Source: Warburgia ugandensis
Lineage: Eukaryota > Streptophyta > Magnoliopsida > Canellales > Canellaceae
DNA: 64,000 nt
Assembly (NCBI GenBank): GCA_035236585.1
Contig: CP141127.1
Span: forward strand, 71,033,495-71,097,494
Reading direction: 5' to 3'
Translations under genes and position numbers: made by a program
Notes under the pieces: generated by a model
Seen by the model: the letters and a program-made list of their open reading frames with translations, nothing else
What the model was told of the DNA's origin: nothing
The model's database searches: none
Shown: positions 12,570 through 23,664 of the stretch, in pieces
How the letters are laid out: every line of letters begins with the position of its first letter
How positions within the stretch are numbered: position 1 is the first letter of the stretch

Positions 12570-13835
12570 AGTTGTTAGATTAGGACACCTAAAGTGAAAG
12601 AAGCTTAGAAAAAGATAAAATCAGGAAAGACCTTGGGGCCTAATGGTGTACATATAGAGGTTTTGAAGTACATGGGAGATATTGGCATAGTTGTTTAACA
12701 AGATTGTTAACTTGAAGAAAATGCTAAATGAATAGAGGAAAAGCTGTATGGTATTAATTTATAAGAATAAACATATGACATGCAGAGTTGCACTGATTAT
12801 CATGGGATCAAACTTATAAGCCATACCATGAAACTTTGGGAAAGAGTGATCAAGAAGAGGCTACGACATGAAATGAGTGTATTGGAAAACTAGTTTCTTT
12901 TCATGCATTGGAGATCTACCACTGAAGCTATTTTTTTTTTATTATGTAGAAAAAGCTTATGATAAGGTCTCTAGAGAGTTAGTATGGTGGATGTTGGGTG
13001 AGAAAGGGGTTTTACGAAGTATATAGACATAAACAAGGATATGCTTGAGGGAGTGATAGGAAATCTTAGGGCCATTAGCCGAGAGATTGGTGATTTCCCT
13101 ACCACTATAGGAATGCACCAAGGATAGTCCTTGAGCATAAACATAACGATTGAGATATGGAGAGATGCTATAGAGTTTGAAGGATTTGAAATTACCCAAA
13201 CTAAGATAGAGTGTATGAAATGCTATTTTAGTAAGGAGAGGAGTGAGAGTGAAGCATTATTAAAGATTAACAACCAAGAAGTCCCCAAAAAGACTACTTT
13301 CGATACTTGGTGTCAAAAATTCATGAGAGCGAAGAGACTGAGAGGGACTTTACCCAAAGAATCCAAGTTGGTTGGAACAAAAGGAGATGTGTCTCTAGAG
13401 TTTTATATGAACATCGAGTGCCACTCAAATTGAAATGAAAATTCTATAGGATAGTTGTAAGGTTGATCATGCTCTATAGATTAGAGTGTTGGGAAGTTAA
13501 GGAACAACATGTAAATGGGATGAGTGTAGCCAAAATGAGGATGTTGAGATAGATGAATGATGAGACAAGAAAGGATAGATTTAAAAATGAAAGCATTGAA
13601 GGATACATAGGAGTAGCACCAACAAGTAACACGATAAGAGATGGCAGACTTAGATGGTATGGACATGTCCAATGGAGATTGCAAATGCACAAGTTAGAAG
13701 AAGTGATTATATCCAAGTCAAAGGATTTAAAAGGGCAAGGGGAAGGTCCAAAAGAATGTGGATAAAAGTGGGGAGAAAAGATTTAATGACTTTTGGCCTA
13801 AATGAAGCCATGACAGGCCTTGATGATGATGAATC
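12570..13835 (+). mobile_element. RTE-type LINE, 5'-truncated copy
   Basis: It aligns with the RT and C-terminal part of the two longer LINE copies in the window. Recognisable pieces are 'SGKTLGPNGVHIEV' (about 12625), a motif-A remnant around 12944-12969 (AYDKV), 'EIWRDAIEFEGFEITQTK' (about 13150) and 'LRWYGHVQWRLQ' (about 13650). The end is 'CTTGATGATGATG' (about 13821). The catalytic FVDD box is deleted between about 13120 and 13140. It starts at the RT domain, as expected for a copy truncated at its 5' end during target-primed reverse transcription. The (GAT)n tail is only three units long. Confidence 0.8.
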
Positions 13836-13855
13836 CTTATAAAGTAATTATCTTT

Positions 13856-14083
13856 CCTTCTTGCAAATGAATATGCATTTGTATATTAGTTTGCAAGGAA
13901 GAAACAAAAATCATCTCTATCTTCTTAAAAGTATGGCAACCCTTGCGCCAGGTGCTAGCTGGCAAGGGAGAAGTTGAAGATGATTTTGTTATTTCTTTCT
14001 TGCCTGCAAAGTAATATGCACTTGTATATTAGTTTATAAGGAAGAAATGAAAATCATCTCTAGCTTATTAAAACTATGGAAAC
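13856..14083. repeat. Diverged direct duplication between two LINEs
   Basis: The segment from about 13850 to 13937 ('CTTGCAAATGAATATGCATT' through 'AGTATGGCAACCC') is repeated at about 13998-14083 ('CCTGCAAAGTAATATGCACT' through 'ACTATGGAAACCC'). Both copies end in the TATGGCAACCC-like start of the LINE 5' UTR. A 60-bp spacer with GCGCCAGGTGCTAGCTGGC separates them. Confidence 0.75.
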
Positions 14084-14119
14084 CCAAACATGGCACAAAA
14101 AATGACATTCCCTAGAGCT

Positions 14120-14323
14120 AAGGCATTCCCCATAAGCGATGCGCTGCATCAGATTCTGGGTGCAGTGAAAAATGGGTAAGGGTTTCTAAGGTGTTCCCTA
14201 TAAGCAACATGCTACATCAGATGCTGGGTGTAGTGAAAAATGGGCATGGGTTGCTAGAGCATCCTCTTGAAAGCGACATGTTGCATTAGAACTTAGGTGC
14301 AATGAAAAGTGGACATGGGTTCA
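14120..14323 (+). repeat. Three 68-69-bp tandem repeats in LINE 5' UTR
   Basis: Units begin near 14120, 14188 and 14256. Each follows the plan (A/G)GGCATTCCCC..., a GATGC-like stem, ..CTGGGTGCAGTGAAAA and ..GGGTTGCT. Unit 1 has the hairpin GATGC-GCT-GCATC. The same three-unit arrangement is present in the LINE at 25444, so it belongs to the family. Confidence 0.85.
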
Positions 14324-14384
14324 TGCCATGGAGATCAAGAAGGGCATTGGTAAATAGGATATCCTAAGAGCATAAGATTCGTAT

Positions 14385-15050
14385 CACCACATGGAATATA
14401 GGGACATTGACAGGTAAGAGTTTGGACTTAGTAGACATGATGAAACATAGGAGAGTCAACATCGCTTATATCCAAGAAACAAAGTGGAAAGGGGCTAAAG
14501 CTAGAGAAATTGATAGGTATAAATTATGGTATGTAGGAAAGGATAATAACAGAAATGGCGTAGGAATAATAGTGGATAAATAATTAAAGGATAAATTTGT
14601 GGACATTAAAAGAATCAGTGATAGAATTATATTAATAAAACTTGCTTTAGAAAAGCAGATCATAAATGTTAAAAGTGTATACGCATCACAAGTAGGGTTA
14701 GAAGACACAATCAAGAGACAATTTTGGGAAGATATGGAGGGAGTCATGTAGGAAATTCCCAACACTAAGGGGATATTTATAGGAGTAGACTTAAATGATC
14801 ATGTAGGAAAGGAAAAGGAAGGATATGATAGAATACATGGATGGTATGGTATATGTGAACGAAATGAGATGGGGGACTCTATCCTCAATTTTGCTTTGTC
14901 ATATAACTTGGCCATTACAAATACACTATCTAAGAAGAGGGATGAACGCTTAATAACCTTTAAAAGTGGCTTCATAAAAGCCAAATAGATTTTTTTGTTC
15001 TTAAGAATACTGAATGATCAATGTGTAAGGATTGTAAGGTGATACACGGT
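14385..15050 (+). pseudogene. RTE LINE endonuclease domain, broken
   Basis: Apurinic/apyrimidinic-type endonuclease that would nick target DNA. It is seen as 'TWNIGTLTGKSLDLVDMM', 'QETKWKGAKAREIDRYKLWY', 'NGVGIIV', 'GIFIGVDLNDHVG' and 'NLAITNTL'. The conserved Asn of WNI and Glu of QETKW are kept. Stops occur after GIIVDK and in GVM*EIP. A frameshift near 14980 removes the usual histidine-containing end. Confidence 0.8.
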
Positions 15051-15749
15051 GAGAGTTTAAGCTCACAACATAGGTTAATGGTTATGGATATCCATATGAA
15101 AAGATGGAAGAAAGGAAATGAACTTTATAGGTATAAAAAAACCTAAGTGGTGGAACTTAAGAGGAGAGAGAATAACCTCATTCACAAATAAGTTGATGGT
15201 AAAAGGAAACTGGAACTATGAAATAGAAGCAAACACCATGTGGATTAATATTGTTGAATCCATTAAGAAAGTGGCAAAACATGTCTTAGGAGTATCTAAA
15301 GGTAAAAGGCAATTAGTAAAGGAAACATGATGGAGTAGTGAAATAGTGCAAAAATTTATTAAACAAAAATGGATGTGTTTTAAAGCATGGAAAAAGACTA
15401 GAAATAATGAAAACTATGAACAATATAAGAATGCTAAAAAGGTTGCTAAGAGAATAGTGAGGTTAAACTTAAGGCATATGATGAGCTATATAATAGACTA
15501 GGAACAAGAGTAGGTAAGAAAGATGTGTTTAAACTTGCAAAAGTAAGAGAACAGAAGGTTAAGGACTTAGATAATGTTAGTGCATTAGAAGTGATGATCA
15601 AAGGGTATTAGTAAAAGATGATGAGATCAAACATAGGTGGGAAATGTAATTTCAAAAATTGTTAAATGAAAATGGCTCTGAGAATATGGGGATTGAAAAT
15701 AATATAAATCTAAATAACATTGGATAATATAGATATGAATGTAGGATTA

Positions 15750-17033
15750 AAATACCTGACGTGAAAGAGGTCATCAAAAACATGAAATTAGGAAAGGTCA
15801 TGGGGCCTGATGGTATACCAATAGAGGTTTGGAAGCATATGAGAGATATTGGGTTAGTTTGGTTGACCCATTATTTAACAAGATTATAAAATTAAAAAAA
15901 ATGCCTGATGAGTAGAGGAAAAGCTCTATTGTACCAATTTATATGAATAAAGGAGACATACAGAGTTGCACTAATTATCAAGGGTTCAGACCTATGAGCC
16001 ACACTATGAAACTTTTTGAAAGAGTCATTGAGAATAGGCTACAGCATGAGACAAGTGTATTGGAGAATCAGTTTGGGTTCATGCCTAGGAGGTCTACCAT
16101 GGAAGCTATTTTCTTACTAAGACAATTGGTAAAGAAATATAGGGAGAGGAGGAAATACCTCCACGTGGTCTTTATCGACTTAGAGAAAGCTTATGATAGA
16201 GTCCTTAGAGATTTAATATGGAGGGTGTTGGGAGAAAAGAGGTTTCACGGGAGTATATAGACATAATTATAGATATGTATAAGGGAGTTAATAACTTTTT
16301 CACATTGGTTATGGATGAGTTAACAAAACATCTGCACGAGGAGATTCCCTAGTGCATGCTTTTTGTAGATGATATAGTCTTACTTGATGAGACAAGGGAG
16401 GGTGTAAACACAAAGTTAGAGATATGGAGAGAAGCATTAGAATTTAAAGGATTTAAAATCAGCCAAACTAAGACATAATATATGGAATGCAAATTTAGCA
16501 AGGAGAGGAGTAGGAGTGGAACATCTGTTAAGATTGATTGCCAAGAAGTCCCAATAAAAGACTACTTTCGATACTTAGGAACAATGATTCATGAGAGTGA
16601 AGAGATTGAGAGGGAGGTTACCTAGAGAATCGAAGGGGGTTGGAACAAATAAAGATGTGCATATGGAGTTTTGTGTGATCGGCGGGTGTGACTCAAACTA
16701 AAAGGAAAATTCTATGAGATGGACATAATGCTGCCCATGCTCTATGGATCAAAGTATTGGGTAGTTAAGGAACATCATGCTCATAGGATGAGTGTCATAT
16801 AATTGATGATGTTCAGATGGATGAGTGGTAAGACAAGAAAGGATCGAAGTAGGAATGAAAATATGAGAGGAAATTTAGGGGTAGCACCAATAGGTAACAA
16901 GATGAGGAAGATTAGACTTAGATGGCTTGGACATGTCCAAAGGAGGTCAAAAATGGCACTGGTTAGAAGGAGTGAGGCAATGCAAGTAGAAGGTTCTAAA
17001 AGGGCAAGGGGAAGGCCAATAGAACATGGATAG
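15750..17033 (+). pseudogene. RTE LINE reverse transcriptase, broken
   Basis: RT pieces in order: 'MGPDGIPIEVWKHM' (about 15800), 'NQFGFMPRRSTMEAIFLLRQ' (about 16060) and motif A 'VFIDLEKAYDRV' (about 16169-16204) with its aspartate intact. The FVDD box follows ('[14 protein letters not shown]', about 16357-16398), then the tail 'LRWLGHVQRRSKM' (about 16918). Compared with the 25444 copy, about 95 bp around 16285-16300 are missing, which removes motif B (the GLHQGxxLSP region). This deletion plus stops rule out activity. Confidence 0.85.
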
Positions 17034-17144
17034 AAGTTATGAGGAAAGATTTAAAAACTTTCAGATTAAATGAAGCCATGATACTTAATAGAGAAGAATG
17101 GAGGAATAAGATTCATGTGGCCGACCCCTAATTGGGATAAGGTC

Positions 17145-17174
17145 TTGATGATGATGATGATGATGATGATGATC
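17145..17174 (+). repeat. (GAT)n 3' tail of LINE
   Basis: About ten GAT units follow GGTCTT. RTE-type plant LINEs end in such a microsatellite instead of poly(A). The copia LTR resumes directly after it. Confidence 0.9.
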
Positions 17175-17533
17175 TTTTCTTCTTTACTAGCTTGAGTATT
17201 TCAAGTTGGTTCAAGATTGTTATTCTCTTAGTTAAGGAATTGGTTTGTTCATTGATTGATTGATTGAGTGGTGTAGATCAATTGTATCATAACCATGCAA
17301 TTTACAAGGCTTGAGGTGTAATTTCACTAAGATTACCAAAGGACAAGGAAAGGGGTTCCTTGACAGAGAGGAAGTAAGTACCATATAGGATGGATAACCC
17401 TTTGTAAAATCGTTGTCTCTTATGTGTGATTGATTGCTATTCTCTATTATTCATCCTTAGAATTTAACTTTTAAGCTTCATATTCCAAAACTTTTAAAGA
17501 GGGCTAAATTAACCCCCCTCTTTTTGGACCACA
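17175..17533 (+). repeat. Ty1/copia 3' LTR, right part
   Basis: It aligns with 1320-1679 of the 5' LTR: 'TTTCAAGTTGGTTCAAGATT', 'TTGATTGAGTGGTGTAG', 'TCTTATGTGTGATTGAT', 'TTAGAATTTAACTTTTAAGC' and 'GAGGGCTAAATT'. It ends GGACCACA at 17533. Together with 5379-6405 it makes an LTR of roughly 1.39 kb. Confidence 0.85.
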
Positions 17534-17559
17534 GGATTGTCCATCCAAACTTTGTGGTA

Positions 17560-18566
17560 AAGGTTTAGTTCATTCTAGTAAAGCATTAAAGATCCAACAC
17601 CAAGTAAGTCTTGTTTTGCACACCTTATCCTACACAACAAGATGTAAATACTTACCTTCTGGAATATATTGCCAAATGAAATTAAGTTGAATTTGTTCAC
17701 ATTGATCCTAAAATTTCCTTGGAAGTTTGAAATAAGAGAGGTCATAGTTTGGAATACCCTTAGTGATATACTTAATCTATTGAACTTTGCCTGCATAAGA
17801 GAGAAGTTGGGCTTTCCTACCCTTAAGATAGGTTAGCTTCTTTACTTGACTTGAGAAAATACAGCTTGAGATGGATGAGACTTTAGTACAAGGACACCCA
17901 AGTACATAATCTTTGAAGAGAGGAGAACAAATTTTAATAATTTCTTAATATCTTTCTAGCAATGAGATCATACTCAAGCCTAAATTGGTGCATTGTAAAA
18001 TTTGTAGTACACACATTCTCTATTCAAGCAAGCAAAAAATGAGAATGTCAGTAACATAAAAGAGGTGGGAAATTATTACAAAAATAGTTTAGGCTAATTA
18101 AACTATCCATCCTTAATAGCTTGATGAGTTATGTGATTAAGGAAATGGTTTGAAATGCTATTCCATGTTGCCTTAAAGAAGGTAGTATTAAATTCATCTG
18201 GTCTAAGGACCTTGTTGGATTTCACATAGAAGAAGGCCTTTTGACATTTTAAAATGTATGTAGGCACAATAAGACTTTTAAGAATTGATATTGAGAGCAT
18301 GGAGTTAATTAAAGAAATGAGGTAATATCTCCCTCTTTAGAGAAACCCTAAAAGAAATTTAGAGTCAGTAAAAGCGGAGATGGTAGTGTGATTTTCAAAA
18401 GTATGGCCACTATCAATTCCGATGACAATCTAATTTTTTCTTTGGCATACCTAGCTTGGGTCAATGCATGGAACAACCAAGTATTAAGGTCCCTTTGAGC
18501 AAGCCTTTGGGTCATGCCAAATTCATTGAAAAGGGAGTGAATGGTAGTGTGAGTGTTTCCAAACAT
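17560..18566 (-). pseudogene. L1-type LINE fragment, reverse strand
   Basis: Reading right to left, 18566-18348 gives 'THTTIHSLFNEFGMTQRLAQ' (the linker before RT in plant L1 ORF2). Next, 18300-18103 gives 'SNKVLRPDEFNTTFFKATW', the start of the RT domain (compare the family pattern K-x-P-G-P-D-G-F/Y-x3-FFK). Then about 17890-17575 gives 'YLGVLVLKSHPSQAVF' and 'FNRLSISLRVFQTM', the region after the RT palm. The YADD palm core between these parts is missing. Stops and frameshifts are frequent. It is unrelated to the RTE copies. Confidence 0.7.
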
Positions 18567-18778
18567 TCTCCTATTCCAGGATCTTAATGCCTAGTGAAGG
18601 GAATCTAAATTCTTACAAACTGAGAAGGTGTGGGATCCACACTATGTAGGGATGGTAATGGGGTGAGTTAAATTGGAGCCCTGTAGGGCAAGGTAGGAAA
18701 TTAGTGATTAGCACCTGCTTTTGGGCAAAAGAATGTGATTAAGGTTGGTGTGGGGTGGGTGGCAAAGTAGCAAGGAAA

Positions 18779-18799
18779 CCCCCCCCCCCCCCCCCCCCC
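18779..18799. repeat. Homopolymer C tract
   Basis: About 21 consecutive C residues. The G-rich opposite strand could form a quadruplex. The exact length may be unreliable because of sequencing error. Confidence 0.9.
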
Positions 18800-19124
18800 T
18801 TTTGTGGACCAAAACTACAACCACAACATATATATATATACACACACACAATGCCATTTATCATTAATTTTTAGTTAAAAAGTAATTATATTTTTTGTAA
18901 ATTAGACTTCACACATATAAAAGGTTATAATATGGCAACAAAGCTTCTTGTGACCATACACAAATAGTTTTTATCATATGATTGAATGTGCCACTAGAAG
19001 TAGTAATGAGGATTTTAGATTGACTATTTGGGTTCAAAATATTAATTAAGAAGTCATTTGAGATTGAATATTGTCAATTTTGTCCCTCCAACATTTTAGT
19101 ACTACAATCTACAATAGGATCTTG

Positions 19125-19163
<39 letters not shown>
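19125..19163. repeat. (TTA)n microsatellite
   Basis: About thirteen TTA/ATT units. Confidence 0.95.
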
Positions 19164-21112
19164 GACTATTGGTTGAATTTGTCAAGTCATTTTTGACATT
19201 TTCTACCTTTTGGAATTGTAGAAGGACAAATCTAAACCAAAGAAGATGGGCTTGATTTCTTAGACCCATAAGTCATCTATTTTCTCCTATTCTTTTGAGA
19301 ATGGGATGACATTGGTTAGAAGTGATTGTTAAAAACATGATTATTTCTATAAATTATTCTATAAATAATTTAAAAATATAACAAGGGTAGACAAAACCAC
19401 TTACTATTTAAGAAGTAGCTTGTGCAACAATTTTGTTTTTGTAGGTTTGGAAGATATGCTTCTTTGAATGCATTATTTTCCACATGATAATGTAGTTAGT
19501 GGGATTTGTAGACCCAGTTTTCTTTTGCTATCGCAAGAGACACTAAATTTAGGTAATGAAATATAACTATGGTATAATTAGAAAGAAATAAACTCTTGCA
19601 AATACTTACTTTGTATTCTTCTAACCTAGCATAGCCCAACCTAGAGAGGTGGTGTTGTATATGATTGATGCAATGCACCGTTTTCCCTTGAGCATTATTT
19701 GCTTATAAATTTGATGCAATAAAAAGTAATTAAACACAATTGAATGTTATAATTAATTCAATCAAATCCCAATTTTTGTAAATAGCTCAAATTCAAGAGA
19801 CTAGCATCATTGTAAAAATTCATTTGATAAATCCTTGTCAATGATGTTGGAATATATGTCAAGGACTCTATACAGCATTGATGAATCATCTCCAATTGGA
19901 TATGTGTAATTGGTAGCAAGGTAGCTCTTTCATTTTCTCCAATTCCTTACAAAGCATGCTTCTTATTATCATCAGAGACATTAAGGACAGACTACGAAGT
20001 ACAGGAAAATATGTTACTTAATTTGAAAATAACAAGACAAGGTACGTATTGTAATTTCCTAAAATTGGTTTATACAAATCATTTACATACCTTCATCATC
20101 TTTCATATTGAATCTTTGATTGATGTTGACACATGTCTCCAATCATCTATAGTAATAGGCACCACGATTCTTACCTGCAGTAAATGAAATTTATATAGAT
20201 GGCTAAATAGTCACCTATCTCTTGCCCCTTAGGGCTATACTTGAGAATATCTGTTATTACCTTTGACTTTCTCTTAATAACTCTTTCCATTGTTGTTCGC
20301 CTCTGCCCTTTCTCTTATGAGGGTTATTAAGGTTGTTTTGTTCTTCATGTTCTTAATATTCCATTTTTTACTCACAAGGCAAGAAAGTTCATTTAAAAGA
20401 AACACATAAAAAATCACTTCTCTGTTTAGTCTATTCAATAATTTATTCATTTTGATTCTGACAAAAAATAAATAATACATCCATGTCCTTTTGATAGTAA
20501 TTTATTAATTTTACCTGTAGCAAATCTATCCAAAAGACTTGATTTTAAATTAGGTATTTTGAGACTCTCTGACACATAGAAACCATGGTTAGGGTGTATA
20601 GTATTTGGTTATTTATTTCAAGAGTTATAAATAACAATTAGTAATAAATTCAATGATAGGAAAATCTTGAAACAAGGGCATTCCACAAAAAAGTTGCAAC
20701 ATATGCATATAGAAAAACGCTAAATAGAACCATTTATGGAAAACCCATGTCCATTTAATTCTCAAATGCCATGTTAATCCATTAGAAAAACTAAGCAACA
20801 ACCTACCTTCAAAGGGTTTAGACAACAAAATGGGCATGTGTGAAATATTCAAATTTGAAAATTAAATTTTCATTTAAATGCATTAGCTTCTAGAGCATTT
20901 AAAACCCTATACTTCTATTTAAAATCTATAACAGTAGTAGCTAACAGTAGCTTTAGCTCTGAACATCTAAACATTTATAGCTTCTATTACTGTTTACTCT
21001 GAATTACCATAAGATTTATTCTAAAATTTACACATACATGCATGACTACTACTACAGAAATTCACGGATAGCATTAAAGTTCTCTTAAAGATTGAAGATA
21101 CAACATGTAGCT

Positions 21113-21228
<116 letters not shown>

Positions 21229-21484
21229 GTTGTGTGAAAAGCTTGCCATATAGGAGAATGTTGTTCCTCTACATTCCACTTTCTCCTCCAACAACACATG
21301 GTGAAGAATTTTGGCTTGAAGAATTGCAAATGACAAGACTTGTATTTCCTCACACTCTTCACTATAATTGGAGAATGCCAGAATTAGAAGAGGATAAGGG
21401 CAATATCCTTTATTGATGAAAGAAAATGGAGGTTTCCCAACGAGGATTTGATGTTAGACTATTACAAAACCATCATATTCTTAG

Positions 21485-21697
21485 ATTCAGATAAGAATAC
21501 TAGTCTCTAGTTGCTGAACAAAGTTGGATTTGGGGGTGGAAGTTGATCCTCAATGAAACAAAGATTTTAGATGGCTTCAAAGATGATTGTGTGAAAGAGA
21601 TTCCTCTAAGAATATTAGTCTCTAGTTGCTAGAGGAATTTAGGGTGGATTAGTAAAAGTGGAGATTTTTTATGGTTACGGAGATGATTGTGCATATG

Positions 21698-21700
<3 letters not shown>
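21485..21700. repeat. Diverged tandem duplication next to (GA)n
   Basis: About 21488-21597 and about 21605-21700 share 'AAGAATA(C/T)TAGTCTCTAG', 'TTGCT', 'AGATTTT' and 'AGATGATTGTG'. Each unit follows or precedes a long GA tract, so the duplication may include the microsatellite. Confidence 0.65.

Positions 21701-21781
<81 letters not shown>
21701..21781. repeat. (GA)n microsatellite, second
   Basis: About 81 bp of uninterrupted GA, 480 bp from the first. Confidence 0.98.
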
Positions 21782-21783
<2 letters not shown>

Positions 21784-22139
21784 CATTAGTTTTAGACACA
21801 TGGACTATTTTAAGATGGTATTTTAGGAAACCATCTTACTTTTGAATATCTTTTACCTATTTTTAACATAGTTTTTTGAAAACATGTCTTATATTTCCAT
21901 TTTAAAGACAATTTTTCCAAGCTAATAGATGTCTTTTTTTTGTGCCTATTTTTAAAGATTTTTTTTTTACTTATCTTAAATTTCCTTTAATATGAACCTA
22001 CATCATAACTACAGATATGCAAATATATAGTGAGTTGTTATGAAATAATTATGCATACATAAATAAAAATAACACAAGGACAATTTTTTGAATAACTCCT
22101 AACCATCCTTTATTTAAATATATCAAATGTTATATTTTA

Positions 22140-23310
22140 ATTTTCCACCTCAACATCAATTGTTTTCAACCCAAGCACCCTCCTCACTAGTATAACTCAT
22201 ATAATCCATCTTATTCTCACTGATTACATCAATTGATAACATTAATTTATTAATATAAGTATAATGTATTGAGGTATTACCTAGCTTGTCTCCATCATAA
22301 AAGTTTCTCGGGGAGGTTGATAAAACCTTGAGCATATCTTATCACGCCCCACTTGTACATAAAATACCTATTTTGTTTATGATATTAAAATAAATTGATC
22401 ATATTTAGGTAATTAATGTCAATCCAATAGCATTAATTTGAGGCTATCTTTGTTGCATTCTACCCAATCACTCTTAAACACAATCATAGTTCTAGTAGCG
22501 ACCATATCTCTCATCTAACCCTATAATAAGTATCATTTGCAACAATTGAGTTGCTATCCTTTGAACTAGAATAAAAGTAGCATTGGCAACTAAGGTGATC
22601 CCACTATTCTACTGCACTCTTGAGTTATCATAGTATTTTGTCTAAAAGTGATAACAATTGATGATATATGTAGCATACTTTATTACTTTTGGTCAAGTTC
22701 TTGTCACTATCCAAAGCAAAGGATTCATATATATTATGACTTGGAACATGTCACGATATTGAACTTGTGTATATTAAGTATGATGATCATTATAATTTAA
22801 TACATTAGTATATGTATGCATAATAAGTAAATGAAGTATTAACTCATTATACTTTCTGAAAAAGCTAATTAGTGAAGGTGTGATGTGCTCATGTTGTCAA
22901 CTTACTCAATGTATGGCTAAATTTCATAAATATTATTTTGCAAGATATAAAAGTGTGAATGGTCCCATTTTTTTTATGTTCAATGGTAGATACCTGACTG
23001 TTTGAGAAAGGTTCACCAAATTTTCAATCAAATCCACTTGATTGTTTCTATCTTGATGTGATTCTAATCACATTCACTCCTAATAAATACTCTCCATAAT
23101 ACTCCATTGCTTTTTCTACAATGTAAGATTCTAGAATACACCCATTTGGCTGCTTGTAATTTTGTATATACCCTTTTAACACTTTCATGTATCTCTCAAA
23201 TGGGTACATGCATCACAAATAAACTAGCCCATATGGTTTAACCTCATCTCTGAGGAGCATTGTTAAGTATACCATGATATCAAAGAAGGATGGTAGAAAG
23301 ATTGTCCAAA
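22140..23310 (-). pseudogene. En/Spm (CACTA) TNP2 transposase, C-terminal part, broken
   Basis: TNP2 is the large CACTA transposase that cuts at the terminal repeats. Read from 23310 downward, 'LPSFFDIMVYLTMLLRDEV', then 'KPYGLVYL', a stop in place of Trp, and 'CMYPFERYMKVLKGYIQNY', 'CILESYIVEKAMEYYGEYL' form the second half of the DUF4218 domain. From about 22620 to 22260, 'NSGITLVANAT', 'ANDTYYRV', 'MIVFKSDWVECNKDS', 'PKYDQFILIS' and 'VFYVQVGRDK' form the DUF4216 domain. 'DYMSYTSEEGAWVENN' (about 22220) resembles the acidic tail. At least six stops and some frameshifts are present. The N-terminal side continues at 31179-31311, beyond the CACTA insertion. Confidence 0.88.
23308..23310. repeat. 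3-bp target-site duplication AAA (left)
   Basis: AAA precedes CACTA at 23311 and follows the right terminus at 31179-31181. CACTA elements make 3-bp duplications. Confidence 0.75.
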
Positions 23311-23338
23311 CACTACTACAGAGGAGGCTTTTAAAGTC
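23311..23338 (+). repeat. Left terminal inverted repeat of CACTA element
   Basis: About 28 bp, CACTACTACAGAGGAGGCTT and so on. It pairs with 31150-31178 apart from a change around bases 11-13. Confidence 0.92.
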
Positions 23339-23660
23339 AGTATAAAGAAGTTGTTATGTTGACTACCGACTTCGTCAATTTTTTACAATTAGTTTAGAAA
23401 AAATGACTTTAAAAGTAAAGAGTTAAGAAGTCATTTAATAAAAAAGACTTCTTTAGTCTAGCACGAAGAGGAATTTTTTGCTGGAAAGGACTTTTAAAGT
23501 CGTTTGACTCAACTGACTTTAAAAGAGTATATTTTTAAAGTTGTTTATGTATAAATGACTTTAGTGTGATTTACTTTTGAAGTCTTTTGAATCAAAAGAC
23601 TTCAAAATTTTATACTTTTAAAGTCGTTTGTGACTAAATGACTTAAAAAGTCCTTATTAA
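23339..23660. repeat. CACTA subterminal repeat array, left block 1
   Basis: Many copies of GACTTTAAAAGT, TTTAAAGTCGTTT and TTTGAAGTC on both strands, spaced about 20-40 bp. Such motifs bind the smaller CACTA protein (TNPA-like) in known systems. That role is inferred here. Confidence 0.85.
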
Positions 23661-23664
23661 TCTA

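Larger units (their letters stand above)
14072..17174 (+). mobile_element. RTE-type LINE, near full length, broken
   Basis: A single-ORF non-LTR retrotransposon of plant RTE type. In order it has a 5' UTR with three 68-69-bp repeats, an AP-type endonuclease, RT, the C-terminal 'RLRWLGHVQRRS' region, 'GACCCCTAATTGGGATAAGG' and a (GAT)n tail. It is the same family as the copies at 12570, 25444 and (reverse) 41139. Its 3' end abuts the resumption of the copia 3' LTR at 17175, so it was part of, or marks the edge of, the block inserted there. Many stops make it inactive. Confidence 0.88.

Noticed and set aside
18645..18690. GTAGGGATGGTAATGGGG as an hAT-type terminal repeat
   Set aside because: Plant hAT ends can look like this, but I found no inverted partner, 8-bp duplication or hAT transposase nearby.
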